Assembly (NCBI GenBank): GCA_965231905.1
Contig: CBDDOO010000002.1
Span: forward strand, 620,001-684,000
Direction: 5' to 3'
Length of the DNA: 64,000 nucleotides
Source: G963663315 sp965231905
GTDB taxonomy: Bacteria > Pseudomonadota > Gammaproteobacteria > Arenicellales > Poriferihabitantaceae
Both the position numbers and the translations under genes were made by a program. Shown piece after piece: positions 41,894 through 52,240 of this stretch. Numbering within the stretch: the first letter of the stretch is position 1; each line of letters starts with the position of its first letter. The notes below the pieces were generated by a model. It was not told the DNA's origin, did not search any database, and saw nothing but the letters and a program-made list of their open reading frames with translations.

Positions 41894-43690
41894 ATGACAG
41901 ATAAAAATATGTTTTATCGCTTTGATGTGCCGTTATTTACTACTGAAAAAGAGGCTGAAAATTACTTTTCATATAAGAGTATAGATATAAAAGGGTTTAG
42001 GGGACTAGACCATGTGGTTTTGAATTTTTCACGGAATGATTTGGTGCTTTTACTGGGACTCAATGAATCTGGGAAAACGAGTATACTGAAAGCGGTCGAA
42101 TGCTTTGACTTCAATAACGATCCGACACATGAACAATTAAAGTCATTTTTTGCATCTATTAGAAATAAACAGGATATTGATTGCAGCACACCTACAACAA
42201 TTACTGCTGAAATAGAATTTTCACAGTCTTTAGATTACAAGTTCTTTCAAAAAGCTCTTAAGTCTGCAAGAATCACAGTAGGCAACCGATCAAACGTAGA
42301 TACGTTCATTACATCTGCAAATCAACGAAAATCTGTCAGGATTGCCAGAGTCGTCCCTTTTGATGATGGTAATGCCCGTCCGAGCTACTATACATTTGTA
42401 GATGATGTTACGGCACTTGAACCGGAACTAGGGTCAGTTCTTGCACAAGAGATTGTAAGACGTAGTCCCTATATCCTGTATTTCGAAGACTTTCAAGATG
42501 CCATTCCAGATAAGATATTCACTAATAAAAGAAGCGATGGATTTAATTCTGTTTGGTATGAAATTATCGATGGAATATTTTTCAACACCAACTCGAAATA
42601 TAGCGTAAAAAAATATCTCGGATACTATTCCAAGAGCAATCGCAGAGATGATGATGCCAGAACAGTTTTAAAACAGGTAAACAACACTCTCCAGGAGACA
42701 TTTACGCAAAAGTGGAGAGATCTGTCAGGAGTAGAGGAAATAGACCATACTGAGATTGCATTTCAGGAATCCAATAAATATTTTGAAATTAAAGTTACAG
42801 AAAAAGATGGGACTACATACTCAGTACATGAAAGAAGTAAAGGGGCTATTTGGTATCTCGCGTTCCTAATGAAAACAGAATTTCGAAGAAAAAAATTGCG
42901 CGAGGGCTCGGGAAAACCCATTTATTTAATAGACGAACCAGCTTCCAATCTGCACTCGACAGCGCAGATGAACATGGTAAATGACTTTGAAAAACTGGTA
43001 GAGGATACCACCGTAATTTATACCACGCACAGTCAGTACCTGATATCCCGAAGTAATGTTAAAAACACATATGTCGTTAGTCGAAGTGACGGTAGCGTCT
43101 CGTGCGCCAGATGGGGAGATTATATTAAGGGAAAAGATGCGCGTATTTCATACTATCAGCCATTATATGATTGCCTTCAAATTGTACCGAATAATTTTAA
43201 TATTCCCTGGGACAAAGCGATCATTACTGAAGGCCCTGCTGATGCAACAACATTGGAGGTTATGCAGTCGGTTTTGAAGGAGGATGTTACTCATGTCATT
43301 TATCCAGGCACCAGTGCATCTAACCTGTCCACGTTAATTTCTTTAAACATCGGTTGGTCTGCAAAATTTAAAATCCTACTGGATTCAGATAAAGAAGGAA
43401 GGAAACAAAAGGAGCGGTATATGAAGGAATTTTCTCTGCCTGAAAGTCAATTTGTGTTGCATTCTGATAAGAGGCCAGAAATAGAATACATGTTTGAAAA
43501 AGCCGAATTAAGCGCACTTTATGAATTTGCGTTCAACGAACATGTCGAGAAATTAAACAAAAAACAGTTTCTTCAACTCATGAGGGTGTTATTTGTGAAA
43601 AAAGAATCGCACAAAGATAAGATATTGCCCTTAATTGGAAAAGACACAAGGAGTAGATGTACAAAGTTGCTTCGCGTTCTAAAGGAGTAA
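41894..43690 (+). CDS. OLD-family ATPase with TOPRIM nuclease domain
   Basis: The 598-residue protein begins with an SMC/ABC-type ATPase split by a helical insert. Walker A is LLLGLNESGKTSIL (about residues 52-65) and Walker B IYLIDEPASNLHS (about 348-360), followed by IYTTHSQYLI. A TOPRIM domain follows with ITEGPADATTLE (about 444) and LLDSDKEGRKQK (about 495), the acidic metal ligands of OLD nucleases. Such proteins restrict phages alone or with a partner. No UvrD-like GajB gene is beside it, so Gabija is not supported. It has a good ribosome site (AGGAAGAG) and an AT-rich composition like other imported genes here. Confidence 0.88.
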   Translation: MTDKNMFYRFDVPLFTTEKEAENYFSYKSIDIKGFRGLDHVVLNFSRNDLVLLLGLNESGKTSILKAVECFDFNNDPTHEQLKSFFASIRNKQDIDCSTPTTITAEIEFSQSLDYKFFQKALKSARITVGNRSNVDTFITSANQRKSVRIARVVPFDDGNARPSYYTFVDDVTALEPELGSVLAQEIVRRSPYILYFEDFQDAIPDKIFTNKRSDGFNSVWYEIIDGIFFNTNSKYSVKKYLGYYSKSNRRDDDARTVLKQVNNTLQETFTQKWRDLSGVEEIDHTEIAFQESNKYFEIKVTEKDGTTYSVHERSKGAIWYLAFLMKTEFRRKKLREGSGKPIYLIDEPASNLHSTAQMNMVNDFEKLVEDTTVIYTTHSQYLISRSNVKNTYVVSRSDGSVSCARWGDYIKGKDARISYYQPLYDCLQIVPNNFNIPWDKAIITEGPADATTLEVMQSVLKEDVTHVIYPGTSASNLSTLISLNIGWSAKFKILLDSDKEGRKQKERYMKEFSLPESQFVLHSDKRPEIEYMFEKAELSALYEFAFNEHVEKLNKKQFLQLMRVLFVKKESHKDKILPLIGKDTRSRCTKLLRVLKE

Positions 43691-43771
43691 AATGTCATGA
43701 TCACAATAGAACTCACTGCCGGTTGATTTAATGGATCAGTCAGAGAGCATCTCGCGTGCGCCTTTAACGAT

Positions 43772-44233
43772 CTAATAAATTCCGGCGTCCAGTCCGGCGG
43801 CCATGGCCATGCCCAGGTTTTCGCATTGATCGACGAAGTCATCCCGGTATTTCCCTTTCAGGATCACCGGAGGCTGAATCAGCTTCCACTTCAACCCGGT
43901 CAGAATCTTTTCCACACTGGTTTTGGCGCCCTGTCCGTCCAGTCCGGCCTTGATATACAGGGCAACCGGTTTGCCTTCGGTGACTTCTAGACAGGGATAA
44001 TAGATCCGTTCCAGGAAATCCTTGATGGCGCCGCTCATATAGCCGAAGTTTTCGGTCGTGCCGATAATTACGCCATCACTCCAGATCACATCCCCGGCAT
44101 CGCAGTCCCAGGGGATGCGAACCCTTGAATTGACTGGAATATCTTTTTCATAACGGCATCCATGCGCGACTGCCGTTTGCAGTTTCAGGGTGTTTTCGGA
44201 GGGGCAGTTCGCGACAATCAGAATTTTCGGCAT
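43772..44233 (-). CDS. Flavodoxin-like NAD(P)H-dependent reductase
   Basis: The 153-residue protein has a flavodoxin-like fold: KILIVANCPSENT at the start (FMN phosphate loop), VIIGTTENFGYMSGAIKDFL in the middle (flavin-contact loop) and PVALYIKAGLDGQGAKT. It probably binds FMN and reduces quinones or other small acceptors in the cytoplasm. It follows the FAD oxidoreductase gene by 18 bases on the same strand, so the two may share electrons or simply an operon. Confidence 0.75.
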   Translation of the reverse strand: MPKILIVANCPSENTLKLQTAVAHGCRYEKDIPVNSRVRIPWDCDAGDVIWSDGVIIGTTENFGYMSGAIKDFLERIYYPCLEVTEGKPVALYIKAGLDGQGAKTSVEKILTGLKWKLIQPPVILKGKYRDDFVDQCENLGMAMAAGLDAGIY

Positions 44234-44251
44234 CAACCCGTTATGGTTCCG

Positions 44252-45691
44252 TTATCTTCTCCAGCGATGAAATTTCTCCAGCAGGCTCAGCGCCCAGGCC
44301 GGAGCGTGGGCCTTTTTCCAGTTTCCCGCCGCGTATTTGTTGGCTTCCATCCAGGTCGGGTAGGCGTGAATCGTTCCCAGAATTTTATTCATCCCCAGTC
44401 CATGCCGCATCGCCAGTACGAACTCTGCAATCAGGTCTCCGGCGTGTCTGCCGACGATCGTAACCCCGAGGATTTTATCCTTTCCCGGAACCGTCAATAC
44501 CTTGATGGCGCCGGTCGCATGTCCGTCTGTTTTGGCCCGGTCCAGTTGTCCGATGTCGTATTCGGTCACTTCATACGGGATATTCCGTTCTCCGGCTTCC
44601 AGTTCATTGATCCCGACTCGGGCCACTTCCGGGTCGGTATAGGTTGCCCATGGCAATACGCTGTAGTCAGCCTTGAACTTTTTGAACGGGCTGAACAGTG
44701 CATTGACGCATGCGTACCACGCCTGATGGGCAGCGGCATGGGTGAATTGATAAGGGCCCGCAACGTCTCCAACCGCATAAACGTCAGGGTGCCCGGCCTG
44801 CAAATACGGATTGGTTTCTATGGCGCCGCGGGGACTGATCGGAACCTTGATGTTTTCCAGTCCATATCCATCCAGTCGGGCCGCCCGTCCCAGCGCCATC
44901 AGCATCTGGTCAAACTCGATTTCGACTTCCCCGCCACTGGTTTTGCAGATCAGTTTTTTAGAGGCGCCATCAACGACGACCCTGGTTGCGAAGTGTCCGG
45001 TCAGTACATGGATGCCTTCCCCGCGAAAAATTTCGGTGATCTGACTGGAAAACTCTTCGTCTTCCCGCAGCAGAATCTGCTCCTGCCCTTCTATCAGACT
45101 GACTTCGCTGCCGAACCGGGCGAAGCACTGCGCCAGCTCACAGCCGATCGGGCCGCCGCCCAGGACAACCAGTTTTTTCGGCAGTTCGCGGATGTTCCAT
45201 ATTGTGTCGGAGGTATAGTAGTCAACCTGGTCCAGTCCTGGAATGGGCGGGACGAAGGGTTCTGCGCCAGCGGCGATGACGATGGATTTCGCGGTCCAGG
45301 TTTTGCCGTCCACCCGAACCGAGTTTCTGGACAGGATTTCCGCTTGTCCCTTGATGACATCCACTCCCAGAGACGTATATCTTTCCACCGAGTCATGCGG
45401 GGCAATGGAAGCGATGATCTCGTGAACGCGCTGCATGATGTCGGCAAAATCGAATGACGCCGAGGCTTCCCGGATTCCCAGATTTTGTGAATGCCTGATG
45501 TCATGGAGAAATTTGGCGGAGGCGATGAATGATTTCGAGGGCACACAGCCGGTGTTCAGGCAGTCCCCTCCCATATCTCCCCGCTCGATCAGAATCACTT
45601 TGGCTTTGATGGCGGTGGCGATATAGGCGGTTACCAGTCCACCGCTGCCGGCGCCGATCACGATCAGGTTGGCGTCATACTTTTTACCCAT
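44252..45691 (-). CDS. Dihydrolipoamide dehydrogenase/mercuric reductase-like flavoprotein
   Basis: The 479-residue protein is a class I pyridine nucleotide-disulfide oxidoreductase: FAD motif VIGAGSGGLVTAYIA, redox pair GDCLNTGCVPSKSF, NAD motif VVLGGGPIGCELAQ, ALGRAARLDGYGLENI and VYAVGDVAG. The usual C-terminal His-Glu pair is altered (TIHAYPTWMEANKYA). It overlaps the TVP38 gene by eight bases, an association often seen in bacteria. The electron acceptor is unknown; mercury reduction is unlikely, as no mer genes or extra Cys pair are seen. Confidence 0.85.
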   Translation of the reverse strand: MGKKYDANLIVIGAGSGGLVTAYIATAIKAKVILIERGDMGGDCLNTGCVPSKSFIASAKFLHDIRHSQNLGIREASASFDFADIMQRVHEIIASIAPHDSVERYTSLGVDVIKGQAEILSRNSVRVDGKTWTAKSIVIAAGAEPFVPPIPGLDQVDYYTSDTIWNIRELPKKLVVLGGGPIGCELAQCFARFGSEVSLIEGQEQILLREDEEFSSQITEIFRGEGIHVLTGHFATRVVVDGASKKLICKTSGGEVEIEFDQMLMALGRAARLDGYGLENIKVPISPRGAIETNPYLQAGHPDVYAVGDVAGPYQFTHAAAHQAWYACVNALFSPFKKFKADYSVLPWATYTDPEVARVGINELEAGERNIPYEVTEYDIGQLDRAKTDGHATGAIKVLTVPGKDKILGVTIVGRHAGDLIAEFVLAMRHGLGMNKILGTIHAYPTWMEANKYAAGNWKKAHAPAWALSLLEKFHRWRR

Positions 45692-46373
45692 CGGTCTGAA
45701 TCCTGCTTTTGATGATTTTCAGCAGATACTTCGCAATGTACGGGAAAACCGCGAGTAACACGAATGACGCGATCAGGGCGGGGGATAACAGCCCCTTGAG
45801 TGAGTCCAGCTTGGCAAGCTGTGTGCCGGCGTTGATGAAAACCATCGTGCCGGGCGCCATTCCAATCAATGACGCGAGGAAGAAAGTGGCGGTCCTGATT
45901 GAGGTCAACCCCATCAGGAGATTGATTGCGAAGAACGGAATGACCGGAACCAGCCGCATTGAAAACAGGTAGAGCGCGCCTTCCTTGCGGAAGCTTTCCC
46001 GGATTTTCCCGACCCGTTCCCCCATTTTATTCTGAACCAGGTCGTCGAACAGATACCTGGCAACGAGAAAAGCGAGAGTCGCGCCGATTGTGGCTGAAAC
46101 CAGCACGATGGCTGTGCCTGCGACAAACCCGAAAATGGCGCCTCCCAGCAGGGTCAGTACCAGCGCTCCCGGAATGGATGCCGCGGTCGCTGCGATGTAT
46201 ATTGCCGAAAACATCAATGCGGTCGTGCCGGGGTTGCCTTCCCTGTAGGCGACCAGTTGATCAAGCTGCGATTTGATGAACTCCAGGTTCAGATACTTTT
46301 CCGGCCCCAGCCAGATGATTGCGCCGGCCACGACCAGAATCAGGGCGACAAGAATTATTTTGCCTTTTGACAT
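45684..46373 (-). CDS. TVP38/TMEM64 (DedA-like) membrane protein
   Basis: The 229-residue protein has about five hydrophobic segments, starting with IILVALILVVAGAIIWLG. The family core is PGALVLTLLGGAIFGFVAGT and FLVARYLFDDLV, then RLVPVIPFFAINLLMGLTSI. TVP38/DedA proteins sit in the inner membrane and relate to lipid scramblase-like functions. It is translationally coupled to the flavoprotein gene. Confidence 0.88.
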   Translation of the reverse strand: MSKGKIILVALILVVAGAIIWLGPEKYLNLEFIKSQLDQLVAYREGNPGTTALMFSAIYIAATAASIPGALVLTLLGGAIFGFVAGTAIVLVSATIGATLAFLVARYLFDDLVQNKMGERVGKIRESFRKEGALYLFSMRLVPVIPFFAINLLMGLTSIRTATFFLASLIGMAPGTMVFINAGTQLAKLDSLKGLLSPALIASFVLLAVFPYIAKYLLKIIKSRIQTDG

Positions 46374-46421
46374 GTTGTGTTCGAGCCTTGGCTCATTGTG
46401 ATGTAATTGGATTAGTTCGGG

Positions 46422-47675
<1,254 letters not shown>

Positions 47676-47918
47676 GGCCTGGATGTGGGTCTGGGTGGTG
47701 AAACGGTTGAGTCGAAACTATACTATATCTTCAAGCAGAATTGACAGCAAATATCAATCCGGGCTTCAGGAGCAAATAGAAATGTCCGGCTTCGTAGCAA
47801 ATGAGGCTTTTATGAGAGGCGGATTTGAGCGACTAGACTCAGCGGAACTCCATAATAATGTGAAGATTAAAACGGCATTTTGAGAGGATTGGATTCCTGA
47901 AGCAGAGAAAGAACAGGT

Positions 47919-49058
47919 ATGGCAGAGATAGAGATTATACTGCAAGGTCTCAGAGAAAATGATGACCATGAGAAAGCAGTAAATAAATTACTGGAAATTG
48001 ATGGTATTGAGCATTATCTGTTCGGTCTGGCATTTGCGCGAAAAAATGGAGTTAAAAGAATATCCAGAAACCTGAAAAAAGTATCCGATAAGGTTGAAAT
48101 ATTTGTTGGAATAAGAAACGGGATCACTTCAGTACAGAGTATATTCGAACTACAAAAATCAGGTATCAGCCCCTATGTGATTGACACTGCGGCTAATAAA
48201 ATATTATTTCACCCAAAAATATATGCAGCATATACCGATAAACTGGCTCATGTTGTTTTAGGAAGTGCAAACTTGACTTCTGGCGGGCTCAATCAAAATA
48301 TTGAAGCCAGTTCATATTTGATGTTGAACAGGGAAAAGAAAAAAGACAATGCTTTCATAAATGATCTGATTCAAACGTTTTCCAATATGCCTGCTCTGTA
48401 CCCGGAACATGTATTTCAAGTGAGTTCTCCCAGGCAGGCGGTATTATTATTACAGGAGGGTAGGTTGGAGGATGAACGTTTAATCAGCTTTCCTTCATCA
48501 ATATCATCGAATGCAAACCGACCAAGAGATACATTAGTTCCGATTCCTGTGTTTGCAAAGCGAAGTCCTGTATCATATAAAAAAGCAAAAAAAATCAAAT
48601 CCAGGGTTCCCGGGAATGACCGTAAAGGAGTGTTGGCTTGGGAAAGCAGAGGGTTAACCAAGCGGGATTTGAATATACCTGATGGAAGTAATACACACGC
48701 AACAGGATCAATGTATTTCAAAAAAGGAAAAATGGCTGATATTGATCAAAGAAGTTACTTCAGGCAGATAGTTTTTAGCAACGCTGGATGGGAACAGGAC
48801 CCAACTGAATCAAGAAAACATCTGGAGAGAGCTTTTGTGAAATTTGAGATAGTAGTTAAAAATGTTTCATACGGGGTATTTACACTTAAACTCACACATA
48901 ATACGAGAACAACTACCCAAACATATCAGCAAGGAAATGCCATGACACAGGTCCATTGGGGGGAGGCCAAATCTCTAATTGCAAAGGAAGACTTGCTTGG
49001 CAGATTATTGTCTCTGTATAAAATAAGTGGAGGTAATTACTTTATTGTTATTGACTAG
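47919..49058 (+). CDS. PLD-family (NgoFVII/BfiI-like) restriction endonuclease
   Basis: The 379-residue protein has an N-terminal phospholipase D-like nuclease domain. The motif FHPKIYAAYTDKLAHVVLGS, then ANLTSGGL (about residues 97-124), is the HxK...GSxN signature, one copy per chain as in dimeric BfiI-type enzymes. The C-terminal half (SRVPGNDRKGVLAWESRGL, SYFRQIVFSNAGW) probably recognises DNA. These enzymes cut without metal ions. It converges with a DNA methylase gene, the two stops overlapping by 11 bases. This supports a Type II R-M pair. Confidence 0.78.
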   Translation: MAEIEIILQGLRENDDHEKAVNKLLEIDGIEHYLFGLAFARKNGVKRISRNLKKVSDKVEIFVGIRNGITSVQSIFELQKSGISPYVIDTAANKILFHPKIYAAYTDKLAHVVLGSANLTSGGLNQNIEASSYLMLNREKKKDNAFINDLIQTFSNMPALYPEHVFQVSSPRQAVLLLQEGRLEDERLISFPSSISSNANRPRDTLVPIPVFAKRSPVSYKKAKKIKSRVPGNDRKGVLAWESRGLTKRDLNIPDGSNTHATGSMYFKKGKMADIDQRSYFRQIVFSNAGWEQDPTESRKHLERAFVKFEIVVKNVSYGVFTLKLTHNTRTTTQTYQQGNAMTQVHWGEAKSLIAKEDLLGRLLSLYKISGGNYFIVID

Positions 49059-50688
49059 CTTTGCTTGCTGACCGTTGTCTGCGCTGCCGAAGCCTGTCCC
49101 AGGCTTCGTTGAGTGTTGCAATCTCATTAACCGTAAGCCCAATTTGTTTTAACAGTCTGGTATCTTGAAATTCGAGAACATCCGCAACCGTATTATTTTT
49201 CATCAGTGCATCCAATTGTTTTATTACAATTCTGCTTTTTCCGGGCAAGGGGATAATAATCTTTTCAATTTCGGATGGAACAAGTTCCAGTACACCGCCT
49301 CCATAATGTCGCCCTTCCAACTCTGAACTTAAAGCGGTAACTGAATTCACAAAACAATCAACCAGTTTCTTGTCATCACAGCCACTTGTTGTGATTCTAT
49401 ATGCGGTATCCGTTGTATATGCTTTCATATCGTTGTAAATGAGGCGTGGGGTATCATGCGCTCTCTTTAACATGCCGACAGATGTTGAGTAAACAGAGGG
49501 GACTTTGAACCAGGGTTTTCTCATCCTGCATTTATATCGGGTATGAAGGTTTTCCGCTTCTCCTTCGTGTATGTATTCAAGCGCGTTATCCGGCAGTTCA
49601 GCTTCGTTGTTTACGTTGAACCATATAAAATTTGATGGAAAACCTTTTTCAGAATTCTCAAGATGTTGTTTTCTATCATAAATTATACCTCGGCAGTGTT
49701 GACTTCTCCCAAACATCGGGTGTGCCCAATTTTCCAGATTAAATTTATGCACAGTGTCATCATTCACCAGAAAGAATTTGTTGACGCCGGTTACCAAGCC
49801 TACGTCAACATTTGCAATGTCGGAAAATTTGTGCACTTCATCATGAATGGATACTTCATCATAAAGCGCTATCTCGTTTTTTGATAATAGAGCTCTTGTC
49901 CATTTTCCTTCCATGGTTTTACCATTGATGAAATCAGTTTTGTCGAAAAATGCAGAAGGAGAGCTTTCCAGGAACGAAATTCCGGCTGTAGGTATAATTT
50001 TGAGACCGACTGTATGTTCCTTGACATCAAATTTTTTTTCAGCCAGGAACAAAACAGCGCCTTGCAAGGTTCCATCAAACCATATTTCTTGTGGATCGAT
50101 AATTATCATCCGTTTGCAGTGTTGTCCTAACAGATGGCGAAGTGGCTGGGCATACAAGACATGAAGAATTTCTGATGGTAAAACCATGGCCATGCGTCCT
50201 CCTGGTCTGGTCAAGGCCAATGAAGCAATCACAAACGGTACCCACGCATTTGTATGCTTTGTGAACGGCAGATGCGACCTGTCAAATATCCTCTTGGAAA
50301 GTATTTGCGTTTTTTCGGGTAAATATTGATAGCGAATAAATGGTGGGTTACCAATGACGGCATCGTAAGAAACATTGTTGTCTAAAGCAGATAAAGACCA
50401 TTCCAGAAAATCTTTTTCCACAATTTCTGATGAGATATTGAGAAGCCCGCCTGCCTTGTTGCTGGCCTTTAGCGCTTCTGTCTTATCTAACTCGACACCT
50501 GTTACTTTTGCTTTTGTTAAGACTGTTCCATTCAGACTCTCAAGGAAAATGCCGTCCCCGCAACTTGGTTCCAAAATTGTGCCCGGATTTATTTCAGCAA
50601 CCCACCTTGAAAGATAGGTGGCTAAATTGGAGGGGGTATAGTAGCCACCCCTAAGTTTTTGGGCGGATTCACTGCTCTTGAAATTCAA
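49048..50688 (-). CDS. N6-adenine DNA methyltransferase, Eco57I-like class
   Basis: The 546-residue protein has motif X/I segments (LRGGYYTPSNLATYLSRWVA, ILEPSCGDGIFLESL, about residues 13-50) and the catalytic AVIGNPPFIRYQYL (about residue 113). ALTRPGGRMAMVLPSEIL follows. A C-terminal region of about 300 residues would hold target recognition. It protects sites cut by the convergent PLD nuclease. Its ATG overlaps the stop of the small regulator gene by four bases, so modification and regulator are co-expressed ahead of the nuclease, a usual order for safe establishment. Confidence 0.88.
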   Translation of the reverse strand: MNFKSSESAQKLRGGYYTPSNLATYLSRWVAEINPGTILEPSCGDGIFLESLNGTVLTKAKVTGVELDKTEALKASNKAGGLLNISSEIVEKDFLEWSLSALDNNVSYDAVIGNPPFIRYQYLPEKTQILSKRIFDRSHLPFTKHTNAWVPFVIASLALTRPGGRMAMVLPSEILHVLYAQPLRHLLGQHCKRMIIIDPQEIWFDGTLQGAVLFLAEKKFDVKEHTVGLKIIPTAGISFLESSPSAFFDKTDFINGKTMEGKWTRALLSKNEIALYDEVSIHDEVHKFSDIANVDVGLVTGVNKFFLVNDDTVHKFNLENWAHPMFGRSQHCRGIIYDRKQHLENSEKGFPSNFIWFNVNNEAELPDNALEYIHEGEAENLHTRYKCRMRKPWFKVPSVYSTSVGMLKRAHDTPRLIYNDMKAYTTDTAYRITTSGCDDKKLVDCFVNSVTALSSELEGRHYGGGVLELVPSEIEKIIIPLPGKSRIVIKQLDALMKNNTVADVLEFQDTRLLKQIGLTVNEIATLNEAWDRLRQRRQRSASKASQ

Positions 50689-50897
50689 TCTTCATCTCCA
50701 TTTTTCCGAACATTGTCATAAGTTTCTTCCAACTGCTCAAATAATGATCTTTGCTTATGCCCATATACCAGAGCATTGGCTTCTCGGACGAACCATTCTT
50801 TCATGGTTTGCTGATTAGTCTCCAGAGCATAATAGAGTTGTTGTTTCAGTTCAGGGTCAATTTCCAGAACGACTCTTCCTGATTTACCTCTTGCCAT
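50685..50897 (-). CDS. Small RHH-like regulator of the R-M locus
   Basis: I start at the ATG at 50897 (MARGKSGRVVLEIDPELKQQ); the longer frame from 50942 would translate through a 28-bp palindrome. The 70-residue protein begins with a basic strand and amphipathic helix compatible with a ribbon-helix-helix fold (GRVVLEIDPELKQQLYYALE) and ends in a charged tail. Its position upstream of the methylase gene and below a perfect palindrome suggests an autoregulator of the R-M system, like a C protein but of another fold. An antitoxin-like role is the alternative. Confidence 0.65.
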   Translation of the reverse strand: MARGKSGRVVLEIDPELKQQLYYALETNQQTMKEWFVREANALVYGHKQRSLFEQLEETYDNVRKNGDED

Positions 50898-50914
50898 TAC
50901 AGATGCCAAAATGA

Positions 50915-50942
50915 ATGTTATATTACATATGTAATATAACAT
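50915..50942. promoter_or_regulatory. 28-bp perfect palindrome, probable operator
   Basis: The half-site ATGTTATATTACAT is followed directly by its reverse complement, with no spacer, ending 17 bases before the start codon of the RHH-like gene. It is wholly AT-rich apart from a few bases and contains -10-like TATATT elements, so a bound repressor would block RNA polymerase. Two dimers of a small RHH protein would fit the length. Confidence 0.75.
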
Positions 50943-50984
50943 CCCTGGCTATCAAATCAAATGATTTTCTTAGTAGCTACTTAG

Positions 50985-52180
50985 GGAATCTCTGATTAAT
51001 CAGTTTCTATTGTATAATTTTTGTACTTCATACTGACTGGAGATATTTCCGATGCGCCAGAGTACTTTTTCCGAAGCTGGATTTGACAAATACAAGAAAC
51101 AGACGCGCAAGGAGCGTTTTCTGGATGAGATGGAGCAAATCATTCCGTGGGTGGAGTTGAATGCAGTCATCGAGCCTTTTTATCCCAAACCGCAAGGGGC
51201 AGGCCGCAGGCCGATTGGAATAGACCGGATGTTGCGGATTCACTTTCTGCAACACTGGTTCAGTCTTTCGGACCCGGCTGCCGAGGAAGCGTTGTACGAT
51301 TCGTTGTCGATGCGCCGGTTTGTGGGCATAGACCTGGGTCGGGAGCCGGCTCCCGACGAGACCACGATCTGCAAGTTTCGTCATCTGATGGAGAAGCATA
51401 ACCTGGGGGAACGATTGTTCGGACTGGTCAATGAATATTTGGGTGAGAACGGACTGAAGGTGAATCGGGGTACGATCGTGGATGCCAGCATCATCTGCGC
51501 ACCGAGTTCGACCAAGAACCGGGAGAAGAAACGAGACCCCCAGATGCACTCGACGCGCAAGGGGCAGCAATGGTACTTTGGTATGAAGGCGCATATCGGT
51601 GTGGACAGTCGCAGCAAGCTGATTCATTCGGTGGTGGCTACGCCGGCGAATGTTCATGATTCACAGGTTCTGCCGGAACTTCTGCACGGGAAAGAGACCC
51701 GTGTATGGGGAGACTCGGCCTATACGGGTCAGAAGGCGGTGATTTCACAGGTAGCGCCGGAGGCGAAGGATTTCACTCATTCGAAGGGGACGCGCTACCG
51801 CAAATTGACGGAGAAGGAGCGCTTGAAGAATCGAACCAAGTCCCGGATACGGTCGAAGGTGGAACATCAGTTCGGTATTCTCAAGCGGCAGTTCGGTTTT
51901 ACCCGGGTTCGTTACCGGGGGCTGGAGAAGAACACGCATCGACTGGTTGTGGCCTGTGCCTTAAGCAATCTGGTGATGGCGAAGAAAGTACTGTTGAGAC
52001 AAAGGCGGTTGAAACTGCAGGCTACGTACGCCTGAAAAATGAAAAGAGGGGGAGAATGCTTGTATTTCCCCGCTCCCGCTCACTGATTCCGGGCCATTCT
52101 GTCTTTCAGACCCACTCATATCCCGGATTTACAAAAATGACTACCCAAAATCCCCAAAACTCGTATTGTTCAGACTTTCC
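50985..52180 (+). mobile_element. IS5-group insertion sequence, copy 2
   Basis: This element has the same 1196-bp length and ends as copy 1 at 36898-38093. Its own target duplication is TTAG (50981-50984 and 52181-52184). Since the two copies have different duplications (ATAA and TTAG) they inserted separately. Both lie in plus orientation with 12.9 kb between them. Confidence 0.95.
51052..52035 (+). CDS. IS5-group transposase, copy 2
   Basis: The 327-residue DDE transposase is identical in protein sequence to copy 1; the single base difference noticed, in the Glu codon of VIEPFY (GAA/GAG), is silent. The catalytic segments GTIVDASII, GDSAYTGQ and SKVEHQFGIL are intact. Confidence 0.95.
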   Translation: MRQSTFSEAGFDKYKKQTRKERFLDEMEQIIPWVELNAVIEPFYPKPQGAGRRPIGIDRMLRIHFLQHWFSLSDPAAEEALYDSLSMRRFVGIDLGREPAPDETTICKFRHLMEKHNLGERLFGLVNEYLGENGLKVNRGTIVDASIICAPSSTKNREKKRDPQMHSTRKGQQWYFGMKAHIGVDSRSKLIHSVVATPANVHDSQVLPELLHGKETRVWGDSAYTGQKAVISQVAPEAKDFTHSKGTRYRKLTEKERLKNRTKSRIRSKVEHQFGILKRQFGFTRVRYRGLEKNTHRLVVACALSNLVMAKKVLLRQRRLKLQATYA

Positions 52181-52240
52181 TTAGATATAAAGAAGATGCT
52201 ATTGCAGTTTGTCTGGAATTGGGAGTCTGCGTTGGTTGCC

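Noticed and set aside
41894..43690. Gabija (GajA)
   Set aside because: The ATPase-TOPRIM architecture fits, but no UvrD-like GajB gene is adjacent.
44252..45691. Mercuric reductase
   Set aside because: No mer genes are nearby, no C-terminal Cys pair or N-terminal metal-binding domain is seen.
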